In this document: positions 61,547 through 64,000 of the stretch, piece by piece
Numbering within the stretch: position 1 is the stretch's first letter
Layout: each line of letters opens with the position of its first letter
Source of the DNA: Terriglobia bacterium
GTDB taxonomy: Bacteria > Acidobacteriota > Terriglobia > UBA7540
DNA: 64,000 bases
Assembly (NCBI GenBank): GCA_035712365.1
Contig: DASTAW010000033.1
Location: 124,001-188,000, forward strand
Reading direction: 5' to 3'
Position numbers and translations under genes: made by a program
Notes under the pieces: model-generated
Seen by the model: the letters and a program-made list of their open reading frames with translations, nothing else
Databases searched by the model: none
What the model was told of the DNA's origin: nothing

Positions 61547-62920
61547 ATGAGGAATGAGTCGATATCGCGGCGGGATTTTATGCGCAGAACTTCCACTGCT
61601 GCCGGCGCGGCGCTGGTTGGCAAATCGATCCTGCTCGAAGCTGAAAATCCTGCCGCTTCGCCCAGTCCTGTCCCGCCCAGCGACACGGTGCGCTTTGGCA
61701 TGGTCGGCATCGGCATGCAGGGCTCGGGTTTGCTGGGTACATCCATCAGGCTTCCCGGCGTTGAATGCGTGGCGGCCTGCGATCTATACGACGGGCGGCA
61801 CACCCTTGCCAATGCAATTATTCAAAGGGAAACCGGCAAAACAGTCCCCGCCACCCGGCAGTATAAGGAGCTGCTGGAAAACAAGGACATAGACTGCATT
61901 GTTGCGGCGGTTCCCGACCACTGGCACGAGCGCATCATCGTGGACGCCTGCAGCGCAGGGAAGGACATCTATTGCGAAAAGCCCATGACGCACGAAGTAA
62001 GCCAGGGCTTTCCCATCATCGAGGCCGCGAACAAGAACCAGCGCATTGTGCAGATCGGCAGCCAGCGCCGAAGTTCCATCATCTATGCCAAGGCCAAGGA
62101 ACTCATCGACTCAGGGGCCATCGGAGATGTCCGGCTGGTTGAAGACACGATGGGCAGGAATTCCCCTTGCGGCGCCTGGGTGTATCCGCCGCCACCCGGC
62201 CTTTCCACTGAGAACCTGGATTGGGAAACGTGGCAGGGTTCGGCTCCCAAGCATCCTTTCTCTCCCATTCGCTTCGCCCGGTGGAGAGCATTTCGTGACT
62301 ATGGGGAAGGCATTCCGGGCGACCTTTACGTGCATCTGCTCACCGGGATCCACTACATCATGGGCGTGACCGCTCCTCCGGAGCGCGCCTACTCCCAGGG
62401 AGGACTTTTCCAGTGGAATGTTGATGGGCGTGACTACCCTGACCAGATGTCCACGGTTTATGAATATCCGAATTTCCGTTGTATGATCCGCGTCACCCTC
62501 GACAATGATGAGGATGAGGTGGTGAAGATCCTCGGGACTCGCGGAACCATTGAAATTCAGGGGCGCGGGCTCACCGTTTCACCCCAGGATGGAAAGGACC
62601 ATGCGCCCTGCTACTATGCCTCGAGCTTCCCTCCCAAACTGCACGCCGAATATGTGAAGCAGTGGGAAGCCGAGCATAAAACCGCGCCGGGCACGGCACA
62701 GCCGATTGAGGGCGCCAGCTACCACACTCCACCCGGTTATAATGAAGACGCACAGCACCTTTGGAATTTCTTTCAGTCGGTCAGGACGCGGCGGCCGTCG
62801 GTGGAGGACCCGGTTTTCGGGAACAACACCGCCATCGGATGCCACCTGGCGAATTACTCTTATTTCCACAAGGCAGAGGCTATGTGGGATGCCGGGGGCA
62901 GGACGATTAAGGGTTTATGA
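61547..62920 (+). CDS. Tat-exported Gfo/Idh/MocA-family oxidoreductase (2)
   Basis: A 457-residue paralogue of the preceding gene. The Tat signal is ISRRDFMRRTSTAAGAALVGKS, then TVRFGMVGIGMQGSGLL and EKPMTHEVSQGF. Alignable segments with copy 1 include ATRQYKELLENKDIDCIVA, HWHERIIVDACSAGKDIYCEKPM, VQIGSQRRSSIIYAKAKELIDSGAIG, and GDLYVHLLTGIHYIMGVTAPPE. ATG at 61547 follows GGGGAGG. The pair suggests oxidation of related sugar derivatives outside the cytoplasmic membrane; the cofactor is probably bound tightly before export, as known for glucose-fructose oxidoreductase. Confidence 0.9.
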   Translation: MRNESISRRDFMRRTSTAAGAALVGKSILLEAENPAASPSPVPPSDTVRFGMVGIGMQGSGLLGTSIRLPGVECVAACDLYDGRHTLANAIIQRETGKTVPATRQYKELLENKDIDCIVAAVPDHWHERIIVDACSAGKDIYCEKPMTHEVSQGFPIIEAANKNQRIVQIGSQRRSSIIYAKAKELIDSGAIGDVRLVEDTMGRNSPCGAWVYPPPPGLSTENLDWETWQGSAPKHPFSPIRFARWRAFRDYGEGIPGDLYVHLLTGIHYIMGVTAPPERAYSQGGLFQWNVDGRDYPDQMSTVYEYPNFRCMIRVTLDNDEDEVVKILGTRGTIEIQGRGLTVSPQDGKDHAPCYYASSFPPKLHAEYVKQWEAEHKTAPGTAQPIEGASYHTPPGYNEDAQHLWNFFQSVRTRRPSVEDPVFGNNTAIGCHLANYSYFHKAEAMWDAGGRTIKGL

Positions 62921-63044
62921 CAGGGCGGCTTCGGCACGACTTGGCATTGGCGAGAGCTAGGTCAACCGCTCTCTCTCGGACGGGCTGGAACAAGATATCT
63001 CCCACGAATCACGTCTCTACCTTGGGCTCCGCGAGTTGGAAAAC

Positions 63045-63626
63045 ATGGCCCAGGATCCTACAGTTCGGCAATTGCTGGCAGGCATCACGCAGCGCGACGA
63101 GTCGGCGCTGGCTCAGCTCTATGACGTGGCAGCGCCCGGTCTCTTTGGGCTGATCACCGAAATCATCTCTGAAAGCGAGGCTGCGCAGGAAATCCTTAAA
63201 GACGTTTTCATCCGTCTGTGGCGCGATGCAAAGCGGATCGAGGCGGGAGGAGGCAGCGTCAGGGTCTGGCTGGTACTGGAGGCCCGCGCAAGAGCTGTCG
63301 ACTGGCAACGCTCGAAAGCAGGGTTGCGGACCACTGCCCATACCCGCGTGCAATGGCTGATGAAGTCGAATTCCTGGATGCCCCGCCCGGTTGACATTGA
63401 GTACGTTGAAAAACGACGGCACCTTCTGGAGAAGTTAGTTCGCCGTCTCCCCAGGCCCCAAAGCGAGTTGCTGACACTGGCGATTGTGAAAGGCTTTACG
63501 GAGACCGAAATAGCCCGGCAGGTTGAGCAGCCGCCGGGGCGGGTTGAGCATGAGTTGCGTGCCGGGCTGCGCTTTTTGCGGCACCGCCTGCGCGCCGTGA
63601 TGGGAACATGGAGTGTCAGTATCTAG
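63045..63626 (+). CDS. ECF-type sigma factor
   Basis: A 193-residue sigma factor: region 2 is DESALAQLYDVAAPGLFGLITEI through SEAAQEILKDVFIRLWRDA and VWLVLEARARAVDW, region 4 is LVRRLPRPQSELLTLAIVKGFTETEIARQVEQPPGRVEHELRAGLRFLRHRL. The middle is longer than usual. ATG at 63045 follows the TTG at 63036 by three codons and is preferred. The anti-sigma gene starts 19 bases inside its end, implying translational coupling. Confidence 0.85.
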   Translation: MAQDPTVRQLLAGITQRDESALAQLYDVAAPGLFGLITEIISESEAAQEILKDVFIRLWRDAKRIEAGGGSVRVWLVLEARARAVDWQRSKAGLRTTAHTRVQWLMKSNSWMPRPVDIEYVEKRRHLLEKLVRRLPRPQSELLTLAIVKGFTETEIARQVEQPPGRVEHELRAGLRFLRHRLRAVMGTWSVSI

Positions 63627-63835
63627 ACGACGTTTATGAACTGTTCCTGCTGGGCCTGCTGAAGCCGAAGGAGGCAGCGCCGGTGAAGGACCACATTGAG
63701 CGTGGCTGCCCGTACTGCATGGACCATCTTCGTGAGGCCGCCCAGTCCGTCTATTTCCTCCTCTCGGGGTCAAAAAGCCGCAAGCCTCCGCAGCAGGTAA
63801 AGTCTGAGATTCTGCGCAGCCTCCACCGGGAATGA
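63608..63835 (+). CDS. Small zinc-type (ZAS) anti-sigma factor
   Basis: A 75-residue soluble protein containing HIERGCPYC, which matches the His-x3-Cys-x2-Cys zinc-binding motif of ZAS anti-sigma factors. Helices surround the motif as in that fold (YLDDVYELFLLGLLKPKEA and MDHLREAAQSVYFLL). There is no transmembrane helix, so the protein is cytoplasmic. Its start overlaps the sigma gene by 19 bases. Release could follow oxidation of the cysteines (family knowledge; untested here). Confidence 0.82.
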   Translation: MECQYLDDVYELFLLGLLKPKEAAPVKDHIERGCPYCMDHLREAAQSVYFLLSGSKSRKPPQQVKSEILRSLHRE

Positions 63836-64000
63836 GATGGAATTCTGCCCCGTCCCTGACGGCCGTGGGAACAGATCGGGTCCGTGGACGAGGACGATGC
63901 GAACCGTCCCGAACTTGAAAATTCCTGAACAGGCCCCATGACCTTCCAAAGAGCGCGCAACTGACCACGAATCCTGAGCAGGCAGCCGCTTTCAGATGGT

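Overview
The window looks like chromosomal DNA of a high-GC Gram-negative bacterium, most probably an Acidobacteriota member. This is a judgement from gene content, not a database match. The pointers are an Oar-type TonB-dependent receptor with a carboxypeptidase-like N-terminal domain, an ECF sigma factor translationally coupled to a Ser/Thr kinase with a WD40/TolB-like C-terminus, a cytochrome P460, many Tat-exported enzymes (Gfo/Idh oxidoreductases, TIM-barrel isomerase, amidohydrolase, spermidine-dehydrogenase-like protein), and dispersed double-hairpin repeats. No tRNA, rRNA, CRISPR array or intact insertion sequence was seen.

Layout. 0-3.5 kb (minus): threonine-to-glycine operon tdh-kbl followed by selD. 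SelD is itself a selenoprotein, with an in-frame TGA followed by a perfect hairpin. 3.9-5.0 kb: ECF sigma factor with a membrane partner. 5.1-6.4 kb: DAHP synthase preceded by a complete attenuator: promoter, a 24-residue leader peptide with nine aromatic residues, mutually exclusive antiterminator and terminator. 6.5-17.7 kb: nucleoside transporter (proposed CTG start), TPR protein, RodZ, GAF-GGDEF diguanylate cyclase, cytochrome P460, small secreted proteins, TonB receptor, methyltransferase. 18.6-25 kb: stress block with trehalose synthase, a glycosyltransferase resembling glucosyl/mannosylglycerate synthases, a mechanosensitive-channel-type membrane protein, an Hsp70 homologue and rpiB.

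25-35 kb: Gly-rich secreted protein, small membrane proteins, Tat amidohydrolase, GH42-like glycosidase, large MscS channel. 35.6-39.3 kb: sigma factor and Ser/Thr kinase cassette. The kinase gene carries three in-frame palindromic elements, and a truncated second kinase start lies downstream. 39.5-46.5 kb: dehydrogenase, aminotransferase, M50 protease with CBS domains, Old Yellow Enzyme homologue, HAD phosphatase. 46.7-51.1 kb: exported FAD oxidoreductase, squalene-cyclase-like repeat protein, beta carbonic anhydrase. 51.4-55.4 kb (minus): ggt, a TIM-barrel isomerase and asnS as a tight cluster, with a RAYT/IS200-like transposase fragment beyond asnS. 55.9-57.4 kb: ArsR-type repressor with its operator, AHSA1 protein, VOC protein. 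57.8-63.8 kb: RlpA, Tat TIM-barrel isomerase, GNAT acetyltransferase, two Tat Gfo/Idh oxidoreductases, a further ECF sigma factor and its zinc-type anti-sigma factor.

The strongest regulatory signals are the selD recoding site and the aromatic attenuator. Several promoters put the probable transcription start at or a few bases from the start codon (leader peptide, selD, arsR-like gene, P460 gene), so leaderless translation seems common here. All functional calls are from reading translated sequence by eye; no searches or folding programs were run.
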